A stretch of DNA of 64,000 bases from Isoetes taiwanensis (Eukaryota > Streptophyta > Lycopodiopsida > Isoetales > Isoetaceae): contig JAJEKV010000004.1 in the NCBI GenBank assembly GCA_021234155.1, positions 1,878,519 through 1,942,518 on the forward strand, in the 5' to 3' direction. The notes under the pieces were generated by a model. That model searched no databases, was not told the DNA's origin, and saw nothing but the letters and a program-made list of their open reading frames with translations. The stretch's first letter is position 1, and each line of letters opens with the position of its first letter. The translations under genes and the position numbers were made by a program. Shown in pieces: positions 1 to 10,790 of the stretch.

Positions 1-300
1 CTATCTGCATTTTATAAAATCATAGCTAAGGCTATGGTACTTATTTAAAATGTTTTTGGGATGGGGTGTCTCCCTTTTTCCGACCGTCGGTAACACCGGT
101 AACACTCCACTTTCCGGCCAAAAGCGTGATTTTGGCATCAGAAAATCAAAATGCTACACATGCATGTGTAATTTCCGTTTCCAAAAGAGACGTTATGTAT
201 GCCTGAAAATCCGGCCTTGCATTTCTTCCTCGACTCTCCTCCTAAGCATCCTTCCAGTGCAGAATAGGCTAGCAGCTTCAGACACATAAGAAGCTCAAGA

Positions 301-377
301 ATGCCACAGTTTTTTAAAGAGGAGTCTTCTTCTTTTCATGATATCCTTCAAGTCCAGCCTCTGAAGCATTTTTGCAG
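301..377 (+). CDS. Possible first coding exon of an unidentified gene
   Basis: An ATG at 301 opens a short frame, beginning MPQFFKEESSSF, that runs into a GT splice donor after base 377 (AG|GTAATA). Read through, the frame stops in the next codon, as expected for an exon ending at an intron. The exon at 1995-2162 lies downstream on the same strand and could belong to the same gene, but no joining evidence is visible. I do not recognise the protein. The call rests only on the start codon and the donor. Confidence 0.25.
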
Positions 378-1994
378 GTAATAGGGGGGTCGAATAAGGA
401 AGGTGTCCCCAATTACATAAACGGTGCTTTTAAATCTCTTGTTATTCTGTTATTCTTTGCTTTTGCTGGAAAAAAATGATCGTCCGCTTCAGTGCTCATT
501 TCTTTGACAGATATCATAGGTATCATTTGTTGATGCTCAATATGGCAAATTTTCCAACCCTGTTCTTATCGCCAATTCCACATGCAGACCATTGTTAAAG
601 CAAAATCTGCTTTGCTTCTTTCAGCTCATTCATAGTAATAATTTTTTGTCTTGCTTCCAGCGCATTCAAATCATAGGTGGCTTATCTGGATATGATCAAA
701 CAATGATAATATCTTCGATAACGGCAGTCTGATTTGGGAAGCGGACAATGACCACAATTGAAAAAGGAGATGTACATTTATTTTCACATCTTAACTTAGG
801 GTTTTTATTTGGCCCAAGCATTGCTTTGGGCTGATCCCAATTTGGATGTTGGTTTGCAAATCCTATTACGCACAAAGGGCATCACACTTGGACTTTCAAA
901 TTCTTACTATTGGGAATATCGAGAAAAGGACAAATTGAGATACAGTCCCCTTTTGCCTGATTCCTTTGGGAAGGTTTCACCTCTACTACGTAGAATTTTC
1001 CTTCCCGCCCTAACCTTTTCCACTTGTTACCCATGGGCTTAAAGTTGGATTTGTATAGGGTACGTAGTTCATGCGTTGTCCATGGTCCTACTCATGCATC
1101 ATACTTATTCAGATTTGTATTCAATCCTTATTGTTGATTGTCGGACAACTCTTTCAATTTTGTATCATATTTTATGGATTCAGAAACTTGAACATGGTCA
1201 ATACAATCTTGGCTTCAATGCCGACAATCACGGGGGCCTCACTTTTATCCCTAAAAATCGCATATCTTTGCTTTGTGCCTCTAGCCTAAAGAATGTCCCA
1301 AACTAATGCTTTTGTGCTTATGTATGGACGCATTTTTTTGTTGCAAACTCTCTTGCATGAAAAGTATATAGATATTCAAAGGGAAAAGCTTTTTAGAATT
1401 TTCTTGGTTGTATCGGGTAGTCTTTGCATTGTAACTTTCATGTGGTTATTTGCTCGGTCTATAAACCGAAGCCCAAATCTTAGGGCACATCGATTGGAGC
1501 TTACTTCTATGAATTGATATTTTGAGTTTCTTCTAAAAGCTGTTATGACTAGAAATATCAATGCACTGTACGTGCACATAAACCTTTGCTCTCATAAAAT
1601 TTAATTGGCGCCTTTGGTTTTCTTTGATCTTTTGTATCAGTTTGGATTATGAGCGTGGCATGCTAGCTTTGAAACTTATAAGTCTAGGCCTTGAAGAAGA
1701 GAAAAATCAGCACCCTCGGCCTCATTTCATGTCTTATTACGCACATCACACATTTGCTTCTTTGCGGGACGTTTTTTAATTTTAGACAATCTTGCAAATT
1801 TAGGTGATGGGCGATTAATGGAATAGATTAATCTGCGCTTCTTTGATCGCGAGGAAATTTTTATACGGTTCAAGGTTGAGAGTTCGAGGAGTAAATATGC
1901 TCAATACATGTATTTCTTGCTATTTTAATTTGTACAAGGTCTATAAATGTCTGATCTAAATAAATCTCTCTTTTTCTAAGAGATATTTACTTAG
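378..1994 (+). other. No recognisable gene; probable intron or intergenic sequence
   Basis: This is T-rich sequence with only short frames (809-1042, 1071-1306, 1293-1517). None has convincing protein character or paired splice sites. The composition is like plant introns, and it lies between two possible exons of one + strand gene. I see no retroelement domain here. Confidence 0.3.
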
Positions 1995-2162
1995 TTGAAA
2001 TTAGAGGATGTAGAGCATGCATTGCCTTTGTTGATGTCGGCATTCAAGTTTTATTTAAGGCACTTTGTGCATTTTGAATTCGATGCTTGCAGCCTTGAGT
2101 CTGAACCCCTTATGATTTTGCCAATGTTCACTTCCACTGAATTCTGCATGAGGCACGAGCAG
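1995..2162 (+). CDS. Splice-bounded coding exon, unidentified protein
   Basis: The exon is flanked by an acceptor (ACTTAG before 1995) and a donor (GAGCAG|GTAAAA after 2162). It is exactly 168 nt, so 56 codons in phase 0/0, with no stop. The translation starts LKLEDVEHALPLLMSAF and ends EFCMRHEQ. It is mixed hydrophobic and acidic, typical of a folded soluble domain, and I see no catalytic motif I can name. The next exon downstream may lie near 2500. I cannot assign the family. The exact codon multiple and matching splice signals are the main support. Confidence 0.5.
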
Positions 2163-2501
2163 GTAAAAAGCCACAACCTTTACTCATGCTCCTTTGGATG
2201 GGCACATCTTGAACTTTTGCTATGGCACCCCTTCCCCCCTTTTCATATTCTTTTTGCAGGAACACACTACCGATTTTGCTAGAACTTCCATGTTTCAAAT
2301 TTTTTCTATTTTTAGACCATCGTGATTACTGATTATGCTTCGTTTTGCATTTTTCCAGTGTGGTTGTCTACATGTTTTGTATTTAGTAAGGAATTGTTAC
2401 CATCCTTTTGAATTGGCACTTGCTGCTTTGTGTAGAGATGGTTCTGTATGGTTTAATGTCTAACAAAAGTTATTATTTACTGGAACCCTTATATTGCTTA
2501 G

Positions 2502-2680
2502 AGAATTTCAAGCTAATAAGAACATTCATAGCAAGATTGTTGTTGTACAAAGAGGTGTCTACGAAAAGACACAGAAGCACAAACCACTGGTGTTGTCCAA
2601 TGATGTCAGACAGATGTTAGTTTCTTCACAACTACTTCCACATGCATTTGTACATGACTCTGCCTACCTCTGCCTACGTT
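2502..2680 (+). CDS. Possible following exon of the same unidentified gene
   Basis: An acceptor-like TTGCTTAG ends at 2501. Two frames are open afterwards. One reads EFQANKNIHSKIVVVQRG and on to LVLSNDVRQML; the other reads NFKLIRTFIARLLLYKE. The first looks more protein-like. The second fits the phase left by the 1995-2162 exon if the acceptor is the next AG. I cannot decide between them, and the 3' boundary is unknown. Confidence 0.22.
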
Positions 2681-2692
2681 AGTAATCAAATT

Positions 2693-2715
2693 CCCACCCA
2701 CCCACCCACCCACCC
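2693..2715. repeat. CCCA microsatellite
   Basis: A perfect run of the 4-base unit CCCA, about six copies, is followed by an interrupted CCTCCCACCCATG stretch. Confidence 0.95.
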
Positions 2716-3872
2716 ATGCAACCTCCCACCCATGCAAGTTTCAAAATTTGGATAAAGAGGGTGAACCCCAGAAATGGTGGCGGGGAGGATTAGAACCTCC
2801 GAGCCCCAGCAACTGTGTAGAATTTAGATTTCGTTAGAAACTGTGTTAAAAACTCATTAAGACCCACAAATCCAAAGCCAATAAATGGAAATTGCAAATC
2901 ATCCGGTTATACTATGAAGCTCTTATGTTCATAAATTTGAAAAAATGTTGCACTAAAAAGGTTTTCACTTCAACCAACAATAACACTGCTCGTGCGTTAG
3001 ATAATCAGGGGAGATTAATTTGACTAACATTACATTAATATTCCATTGCCACCACGAGTTCGGGATGTGAGACAATATAGGGGCTTGGCATTTCACTTAC
3101 TTCCATACACACGGGGGTTGGAAAAGGCAGCATGTGATAAATTTCTTGTATAATTAACCTAGCTTATATGCCCCCTTTTCCACTTACTATGGTGTACAAA
3201 GCTATAATGATAGGCTTATGCGATGGCCGAGGCCAATATATGTATTTTGGCATATATTTCAGGGGAATATCACACTCTTTGTTCCACCCTTCCATTGTAT
3301 ATAATATTTGGTGAAGAAGAGCCCCCCACTCTCCATCCCCCAATAGGGCACATAGTTAGTCAGCTCTCTACGTATCTTTGGTCCACAAGTGGTAACGAGG
3401 AGAGCCTCCGTCGCTAAACCCTTCAATGCGTGATTTTTGAAGAATCACGATGTCAAATAGGCAAAATACATATGAAAAAAGTGAGCTACAAGCTCTAAAA
3501 AATTGACAAGCTCTTGTGAAGCATTACACTTTTGAGAATACAATCCCAAAAAGAAAATCATATGTGAAATGTTAGAATGGCTCAAAGTGGAAATTCCGGA
3601 TAATGTCTTTTAATTCGGTGGAAAGTTTTATTAATGGGACAAAGAGGTGGAAATTAAATACACATTTGCAACAGTGCATCACGAGTAAAACGAGATGTTT
3701 ACAGCCAATGCACACTAAAGTAAAATAACAAATTTTTTAGACCATATAAGGTAATGGCAGCATCTTTGTAGACATAGGACAACTTCGTAGTGGAGCGGAC
3801 GTTAAAATGTTCTCCTCCTCCTCCTCCTCCTTCGGTGATCGCCGTGGCAATCGAAAGGTGGATGTGAATTTC
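2716..3872. other. Intergenic stretch, no gene seen
   Basis: Mostly AT-rich sequence with short frames only. A small CTC triplet repeat at 3811-3831 lies 40 bases beyond the stop of the MOT1-like gene, in what would be its 3' untranslated region. Nothing else is recognisable. Confidence 0.4.
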
Positions 3873-5370
3873 TTAAAGAGATGAGAGAATTTGTGCATCT
3901 CGGGCTTGAGAGGGCATAGAGAGAATAGCAGAGACACAACCCACAGCAAGGTTGTAAGCTGGGAAATGGCAACAGTGGTAGGCATAACAAAGGAGTCCAA
4001 CCCTAGAGGTTGGTCGCGGCAAGCCATGGCCAATTCCATGAAAAAGAGGAGCAAAACCCCAAAAGGATTCCAACAGGGAAATAATCCAGAATGGCCAGGG
4101 AGAATTCCCGAGGCAGAATGCAGCCCCAGTTTCAGGAACCCTAAAAACACAACCGAGGCGCAGATCTGGCTCCAAATCGATACTGCCCTGCCAATCCTCC
4201 GGCGCCATGGCACACAGCATCGCCCCAATCCAGCAACCCACCATGTTCATCAGCCCACGCTTACCGCTATCCTTGCCGGAGTCACGATTTCTTTTTCAGG
4301 AAATAAATCCCTCGACAGCTTGCTTACCGCAATCACAGAATTTAACAGCGTTAGCGGTAGCTGTGGAATCGATCCTCTCGTAAATCCGATCCTCCAATCT
4401 CTTCCGCTGATCTTCTACATCCGGCTTCGAAGGGCCGAATTTTATTTTTGGCAATTTTAGGGTTCCTGATGAATGCTAGGATGATGCCTAAAAACCAAGA
4501 CTAGCAGAGGCCGTTGGAAGATAAGCAATCCATTCTAATTTCTTGTGTTTCTGTTGATCCGGCGATGGGCACTACCCTCGAAACTTTTGCGCTTGCTCTT
4601 CATCATCCAGGTATCCTTCTTCCCGTTTTCCCTTTTTCATTTTGCTTGAGATTCATGCTCTGCTTCACAGCAATTTGATCCCATTTTCCCTCCAACGCCA
4701 CTGATCAGAACAACAGGCAGAAAACAAGAATGGCTAATAATCTACCATCTAACCCCAACCAGGCCCTGTGTCCAGAAGCTTTTCCTTTGGAGAAATTTTT
4801 GATTCTTGAGGATGTATTCCACAGCTTTGATGGCAGATAAGCCCTGTGCAAGCTGAATCCCCTTACAACAGGCAGAGGAATGATCTTGTCCATTATCCAA
4901 ATAAGTCCAGTAATTCCCAAAGCAAAGGTGATCATAGAAACACCCAATCCTGCAGCCATGATCTGAGGAACTGTAAGATGGTTACCTTCTGTAATTGCGA
5001 CCGCAGCGATAGATTTCATGGGCTGCACAGGCATAGGAAGCCCATAAATCAAACCTGTTATTATGTTGTAGATTCCACTCATGATCATGGAAGTTCCTAG
5101 ATCTAATCCGTTCACCAGAGTTAGAGCTATGGCTATGGGCACAAAAGTCCCCAGATCTCCTAAGGAGCCACTTATTTCGAGCCATGGATTTTTGAAGAAC
5201 AGATTATCTCTGAGCTTTTGGACTAGCCGTTCAAGCAGAGGTGCCGGATTTGAATTATGTGCCTGCTCCTCCATAGCCATAGCTTTGTTTTTTGCATGAA
5301 TATGAATTCCTTTTAAGGAAAACTTTGGTGTGAATGGGGTCCCTTGCAAATCAAGAGGGGCGGTTGACAT
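3873..5370 (-). pseudogene. MOT1: MOT1-type molybdate transporter, frameshifted
   Basis: MOT1 (SULTR5 group) proteins are multi-pass membrane carriers that import molybdate or move it across organelle membranes. The first ~165 codons read cleanly from ATG 5370, or from an internal ATG near 5277. They include the hallmark stretch MPVQPMKSIAAVAI and the preceding DLGTFVPIAIALTLV segment. Frame is lost after PLPVVRG (near 4860), regained near 4795 (NFSKGKASG, WLGLDG) and lost again near 4712. The rest is recognisable in three frames: IKFGPSKPDV, LNSVIAV, MNMVGCWIGAM, HGAGGLAGQYRFGARS, ASVVFLGFLKLGL and MELAMACRDQ, with a plausible end at 3873. No introns are needed, as in known MOT1 genes, and overall length is near normal. 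Either this is a pseudogene or the assembly has single-base indel errors. The family is clear; the functional state is not. Confidence 0.82.
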
Positions 5371-5770
5371 TTGGAAACAATGTCTTTTCCGGACGAAGGG
5401 GGGCCATGGGTAGCGTTTATTTCAAACCACCAATGTGTTGCCGCCTTTAGCCATATCAGTAAAACCTGAAAAGAGAAGAGGTCTCCAATTATTTGCTTTA
5501 AAAAAAAACAAAAATATTTGTCTCAGTAGAAGCCTGAAAAGAGATCTCGAATTATTGGGTTTAACAACAATGTCTTAGATTATTGGTAGGAGAGCACAAT
5601 AAACTTGATTAGGTTTAATGTGGCTGTGGGACTCAAAAGTCAATGATAGCTATTTTAGTGGTTTTTGCATGAATACATTTTTTTTGAAGTTCTCTTCAAA
5701 TAATCTCACACATTATAATAATAGTAGGACGTTTTCAATTACTAAAATTATGTTGTTATCTCATTGGTAC

Positions 5771-5893
5771 ATGCACACTTCACATCTGATATTTTGTTAT
5801 ACCTGTTTAGGTTTTGTTCGTTCAGTAATTTAGCTAGCTTCCACTCATGCACATTTCACATCTGATATTTTGTTGTTCTTGTTTAGGTTTTGA
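5771..5893. repeat. Short direct duplication, ~77-bp period
   Basis: Two near-identical segments of about 47 bases start at 5771 and 5847. Both run from CATGCACA through CACATCTGATATTTTGTT to GTTTAGGTTTT, with a few substitutions between copies. Confidence 0.8.
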
Positions 5894-5978
5894 TTTTTCT
5901 TACAGTTCGTGAATTAAACGCATCTACTAGGCATATGTTATTCCGCTCATGTATATCCTAGGCATATCCAATATATGT

Positions 5979-6102
5979 ACAACATGGCAACTGGGGAGCC
6001 CATTCAACCTCCGGAATGGAAAGTGGCGGGCTTGATTCCGCTCAACAGGTCAAGAACAGGTAAACCGATCAAATTTTGCATCCTCCCCAGTTGCCATGTT
6101 GT
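5979..6102. repeat. Perfect 20-bp inverted repeat with an 84-nt spacer
   Basis: Bases 5979-5998 (ACAACATGGCAACTGGGGAG) are the exact reverse complement of 6083-6102. Pairing stops at both ends of the arms, so the match is exactly 20 bp. It could be the ends of a small foldback element or a transcribed hairpin. Confidence 0.85.
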
Positions 6103-6556
6103 GGTGTGGGGGGACGGAAACAGGGGAGATGATTCCAGGGGGTCCCGCGACCGGCGGCAGCCGGGAGCTATGCTATTTGTAAATGTTTTCGTATTCCCAA
6201 CGGTGCACATGGCGCTGGCTGCGCCAATGCCAAATTTTGTAGACTATATCGTTATTCGATAATAAACGCTAGAAATTTAATTTAAATTATGCACACATGC
6301 ATCAGGTTTGCATGCTACTACAAATACATCTAAATAAGATCTCCCTAAATACATCTAAATAAGATCTACCTAAAAAGACATACTTTCAACAGACTTCCAA
6401 TTCCAAACTCCAAAAAAATTCCGGTGTCAAATAAAGAATGAAAGTTTTTGGAGCAGAGAATATTTGCTCTTTCACGCTGGAAAAAAGTTCCGATCATTAT
6501 ACTTTGGCATTCGGAACAGCTTTGGCAATCCATGCAATCATGCTGAAAATCAGTCG

Positions 6557-6655
6557 TTAAACGTCAGAAATGTAACCAGCCGGCTTGAACCACTGCGAGA
6601 AGTCCAGCCCTCGTTCCACCAGCTTACATGTTCGTGGGGATATTTTGCTTAGCAA
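6557..6655 (-). CDS. IMPL1: IMPL1-like gene, terminal exon
   Basis: An acceptor TTTTAG precedes base 6655, and the frame reads 32 codons plus a TAA at 6559-6557. It begins LLSKISPRT and ends with GLDFSQWFKPAGYISDV, a C-terminus characteristic of plant IMPL1 proteins. The intron upstream is only 61 bases long (6656-6716). Confidence 0.85.
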   Translation of the reverse strand: MLSKISPRTCKLVERGLDFSQWFKPAGYISDV

Positions 6656-9600
6656 CTAAAACAATAGCACATTAGTAATTGCAAGCATTATTCAAAATCA
6701 GATTTTATAACTTTACCTGGGAATGTATTGCAGCATTTGAAACTAGTACAGATCTGTCAAAAACACAAAAATTGCTCCCATCCATGCGTGTTACTTTTCC
6801 TCCTGCTTCTTCAACGATCTGGAAGAGCCATACAGAGAGAAACAGAAAACAAAGAGATAAGGAAATAATTTCGTACTTGTATATATAATACTCATATAAG
6901 AGGAGTTATGTGGCATAACAACTAAGTCGGAGCTACACTGTCAAAATAAAAACATAAGCCTATGCTTAAGTGTGAGTATGCGGATCTAGGATTCTAGTCC
7001 ACACAACAACAAGAACAGTTCATAATCTAATTTTTCAATCTAAGCATCATCCGCCAAATTCTTCAAGACAGTTCCAGTATTGCAGTCCTTCCCTAATTAC
7101 TTTGTCACTAAAAGTTAAGGGCATGATTTAATTTCAGCGTTCTTAGAGAGATTTATGCATGACCTATAACAGAAGCATGATCATACATCTCAATTTTCAC
7201 AGCCAGGTTGCTTTCAACTTAATGGTTGCTATTCTGCTAGATATGGAACAAATGGTTACCAGAACTCCAGCAGCCATATCCCATGGTTTAAGCCGATATT
7301 CCCAGTATGCATCTGCAATCCCAAGAGCAACATGGCACATGTCCACAGATGCAGCACCCAGTCTCCTGACACCCTAGGCAGGATCCAAAAGATCATAATG
7401 ATATAAGTCTCCCCAGTTTTGCATTAAAAGGTACTTGTATAAAAGAGACATCTAATATTGTGCCGGTAATGTCATTAATTCTGAAAGATATCTTCATGCC
7501 GGCTTCTAGCTAAGTGTGTGGGAAATAAATTGATAATGACCTCTCCCTCTTAGTTGCACTAGCTTAGAGATATGTTAAAAAAGAAAGTAGGTCGTCTTTA
7601 ACACCGCACAGATTGATGAATTTACACTCTCCCTTACTGACATGGACTAAAATTCAGGAGTATACTAATAGTTTAAAAAAATGACAATGCATTGTATGTT
7701 CCAAATCATATCAAACAAGTAGTGCTGGCTGCACGCAGTTGGCGTTGTTGATGTATAAGGTACATCACAAGGACTTTAAGTTTTACCATTGTGACAACAA
7801 GGTCAGATGTGATCCATCAACCATAGGTAACTGATGGCAGCATTGTAGAGCATTACAGTTAGAAGTGATATGGATTACTACTTCCATGTCCATGGTGGGT
7901 GCTAGGTGGCTCAACTAGTATTATTTGTGCCTCATAAGTCTTAGCCATTCAAAATAGATTACCAGTCATATCTTGCTTAGTATATTAAACCTCCAACTTT
8001 GTAAACCCTAACATACTAGTCCTGGACATGCTTGCATCATAATACAGCCAACTTCATGCTTGATTTTACATAAGCAATTAATGGAAAATAGTGAACCATT
8101 AGAACACCCAGCATAAAAATACATAGATATACATAATAGCCAGTTAAAATTTTAGTACCCTAATTCAGTATTGCTCACGTGGATTGCCTTGCCTTCATAA
8201 AATGACCCTCCCCTGGCGAAAATCTTTCCTCATCATAAACGCTCATTGCATATGTTCACGATTTCACGAGATGGACAGAAATATGGAAAGACGAAATATA
8301 ACAACAGAGTTAGAGAATAGCCTGGGGCAGTAAATGTCCTTGACCAACAGAATGGCCCTCCACAAATTCTACCTGACAAAGAGTGAGGGGTATAATAACA
8401 GAAAATAAAACACAATCACAAAACGTTTCACCAATTTTTCACTGGCTCAAAAACCGGCCTAAATTTATGCGAAGAGTTCTTACAACTAGTGAAAATGATG
8501 CAAAATTCAAAGTTCAAGAAGGAGAAACTCAAGGTAAGTTATACATCCAGATTTCGAAAATAAAAGAAAACTCAGCCTCAGTTTTCTAAACATTGAGAGT
8601 CTGCAATGAAAAGCTTCCTAATTCTCCAGAATCAGGATCACTCCACCCACTGGAAGCAACTCAATTCTGCCCTTACATAAGGCCTACTGAAACGCCTGGC
8701 TTCAGGATGTGGCCACATGAGCTTGGGTGCAGTCCCATCTAAGATACTGAGAGAGACAGCTGTGTTAATATTTTAATGGTTGGCACTTTTCAGGGAAAGT
8801 AGGTTTCAGGCATGACCATCTCTCTAATCATGGATCTCTGGCCAAGTTAACATTCTCTTTTCTCCAGCATAACTTTCCCAACATGGCTAGAAACACAGCA
8901 TTCAACAAAGTCAACTTAAATGAAATTCCTCTTCAAGTTATACTGATGTCCAAAATGAATAATTTATCATGAAAGTCAGTCCATTTAGGAAATACCGGCC
9001 CAACCAAATGAAAGGATCTCTTTGGCACCTTCCTTTCTAGAACATTTCTAGGTGCTGGTTCAAAAATGGTTCAAAGGCTGTGTTTGAGGCGCATCGTTAA
9101 ACCACACAATAGACTATGGATTTGTTTATGTTTCATGAACATGCATTATTAAATCGATTTACCTCACATCGATGTTGCTTTGGCATCTCACATAGTTCGA
9201 AAGGCCATCAGAAATCCAAGTAAACAGTAGCAGGTTGTCTCTGACCTCAGCGTAGATTGCTTCTGATCAGTGAAGGAACTGGAGATTTCGGTACCTACAC
9301 ACTGTGAAATCTCTTTATCCATTTTTAGTGGTGAGGTTTCCAATCTTCTCTGACTACTATTTAAATGCCTTCCTTACATGAATTAAGTACGAGTTTTCAT
9401 CTCGGTGCATACCGAGCAAAAGCCATCATACAACTAAATAACATGGGATCACGCCGGGTGAAATTTCGCAGCCAGCCTACAATTGCACCAAGAGGGATCT
9501 GCCCACCACATAATCACCTGATGGTAGATTACTCCTGGCAGGTACTCTCTTCTCCTCAAGGCATCTGCTGGGTGGTTTGGAAGCATTTACTCTTTTTCAC

Positions 9601-10790
9601 CTTCTAAGATGACGCGCCACTTCTGCGATCTGTACTGAAATATGGGTACGTTGGCAGATAGAGATGTTTTCAAAATGGATGTAATTAGAATGTGGATTTA
9701 CTACAGTTCCCACAACTACATAAATTTAATGCACGGCCACATTTATTCCTACTACAAATACAAAGTGCTTGCAATAACGGACAACGCTCGTAATGGAAAG
9801 ACAGCAATGGGCTTTTCAATGATGAGCCTGAAGTTTAATAAGACTGATAGAAAATCTAGTTTACGTACACTCCTGAAGGTGGTCAGCAACCGTATGGCCT
9901 TCACACTTTATAGTAAAAGGAACTGGTGATCTATATTCGCTCTGAATAAAACACAGTGGATGGAATGAGAGGGCTAATAAGAAATGTCCTGAGAGTTTTA
10001 CCTCCAGAGAAGCAGGATGAATCAGCCAAACACAATGAATGCATGAATGGGTGTGCATCAATGATATTTGATGTGTTAACACTTCATTCAACGAGCCTCA
10101 GAAATGAGTGCATTGGTTTGTCCATTTCCTAATGACGATTTAGCATGACAAGGATATGACAATAATTAACAATGTCAGGGGATCATAGCCAAAATTCTGG
10201 AGCAATGGCTGCTGAAGAATGGCTACAAGGGACTTAAAGATCAACAGCAAGAGGGCTTAGAATTATTCAGATTAAGGACATTGTATATTCTATATTTATG
10301 TTCAAGGCATGCAAAGGTACGGTGCTGACTTCTAAAAGAATTTGAAGTCCGCAATAATTAGAGGTAAGGCTCATGGCGTACTCTGTAACTGCGTCAGATT
10401 GCTCCTTTGTAGTAACACTCAAAGGCTTATCAACAGCATCCATGACGATACAATACTCTTGAAACATTTCGAAAAAGTTACTAAGTGGAGCTACATTTAT
10501 CAGAAAAAAAAATCAAATCAGAACTTTTAATTTACCTCTACTTAACTTTTCTTGGCTGCATCTTCGCATGCTAGTACGCTGATCAAATCCTACACTGCCA
10601 GAGCTAGTAACCAATTCTCGATTTTCTCTCTCACTTTGAAGTGGTAACCGCTGCAGCACGGATGCACTAAGGCCGGAAACAAAGCCATGAATGCTCCAAT
10701 TGGAGGCAATTTTGCTAAAAAAGGAATCGGATTGCAAAAAAAATACAGCGCCATTTCAGAGCCACGGAAGACGCATTGCTGGGCGGCCAT
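6557..10790 (-). CDS. IMPL1: IMPL1-like inositol monophosphatase family gene (whole span)
   Basis: IMPL1-type proteins are Mg-dependent phosphatases of the inositol monophosphatase family, usually plastid-targeted, acting on inositol and related sugar phosphates. Three in-phase terminal exons (7260-7373, 6717-6818, 6557-6655) encode the C-terminal third. They include the family motif PWDMAAG, whose Asp is a metal ligand, and an end typical of this plant subgroup (GLDFSQWFKP). Upstream pieces are recognisable but damaged: an N-terminal exon (10536-10790), VMDAVDKP (10382-10485), a possible LDGT segment near 8665-8745, GGPFCWSRTF (8322-8372) and SFYEGKAIHVSNT (8159-8212). The exon between HVSNT and GVRRLGAA was not found, and the metal-binding DPLDGTTN box is not intact. 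The gene may be a pseudogene, or the damage may be assembly error. Family assignment is confident; the symbol is by resemblance. Confidence 0.78.
6717..6818 (-). CDS. IMPL1: IMPL1-like gene, penultimate exon
   Basis: This is exactly 34 codons between acceptor CTTCCAG and donor CAG|GTAAAG, in phase 0/0. It encodes IVEEAGGKVTRMDGS, FCVFDRSVLVSN and AAIHSQ. The EEAGG turn after the catalytic core and the following variable loop are typical of the family. There are no frame defects. Confidence 0.88.
7260..7373 (-). CDS. IMPL1: IMPL1-like gene, exon with the WDMAAG metal-site motif
   Basis: This is 38 codons in phase 0/0 between acceptor CTGCCTAG and donor CTG|GTAACC. It reads GVRRLGAASVDMCHVALG, ADAYWEY, LKPWDMAAGVL. 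The second signature motif of inositol monophosphatases, W-D-x-A-A-G, is intact, including the metal-binding Asp. A 441-base intron separates it from the next exon. Confidence 0.9.
8159..8212 (-). CDS. IMPL1: IMPL1-like gene, short exon, probably damaged
   Basis: After an acceptor-like CGCCAG the sequence reads GGSFYEGKAIHVSNTEL, the expected surface-loop region of the family (GGGAxxNGxKIHVS). A GT follows base 8159. The reading phase does not match the preceding exon without a 1-base correction, so the boundaries are approximate. Confidence 0.5.
8322..8372 (-). CDS. IMPL1: IMPL1-like gene, exon with one-base frame loss
   Basis: The exon starts after acceptor TTGTCAG. It begins VEFV and then, one frame away, continues GGPFCWSRTFTAPG; one G appears to be missing in the run encoding VGG. 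The exon seems to end at CCCCAG followed by GC rather than GT. That could be a GC-AG intron or another error. Confidence 0.55.
10382..10485 (-). CDS. IMPL1: IMPL1-like gene, second exon
   Basis: The frame reads IVMDAVDKPLSVTTKEQSD, then AVTE, up to a donor ACAGA|GTACGC. This matches the family N-terminal helix, which precedes the TDxD segment. The upstream boundary is uncertain because the expected helix before VMDAVDKP is only partly readable. Confidence 0.5.
10536..10790 (-). CDS. IMPL1: IMPL1-like gene, probable first exon with transit peptide
   Basis: An ATG at 10790-10788 begins MAAQQCVFRGSEM. A T8 run at about 10737-10744 probably shifts frame. The alternative frame then reads NWSIHGFVSGLSASVLQR to RRCSQEKLSR and meets a donor AGAG|GTAAAT below base 10536. 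The serine- and arginine-rich, acid-poor composition fits a plastid transit peptide. The assignment depends on position and composition, not on homology. Confidence 0.4.

Larger units (their letters stand above)
5371..6556. other. Intergenic region between two - strand genes
   Basis: This lies upstream of the MOT1-like start and downstream of the IMPL1-like stop. It holds a local duplication near 5.8 kb and a perfect inverted repeat near 6.0 kb, listed separately. No coding exon is convincing. Confidence 0.5.

Noticed and set aside
2693-2715. Telomere-like repeat
   Set aside because: The unit is CCCA, not the plant telomere unit CCCTAAA.
3737-3872. Extension of the - strand frame past 3873 as extra MOT1 C-terminus
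   Set aside because: The GAG-rich tail comes from the CTC triplet repeat in a frame different from the best-matching C-terminal segment, which stops at 3873.
9215-9290. IMPL1 exon reading SEAIYAEVRDNL on the - strand
   Set aside because: It resembles the expected SEAAILEVV helix but needs a frame correction and lacks clear splice sites. Too weak to list as an exon.
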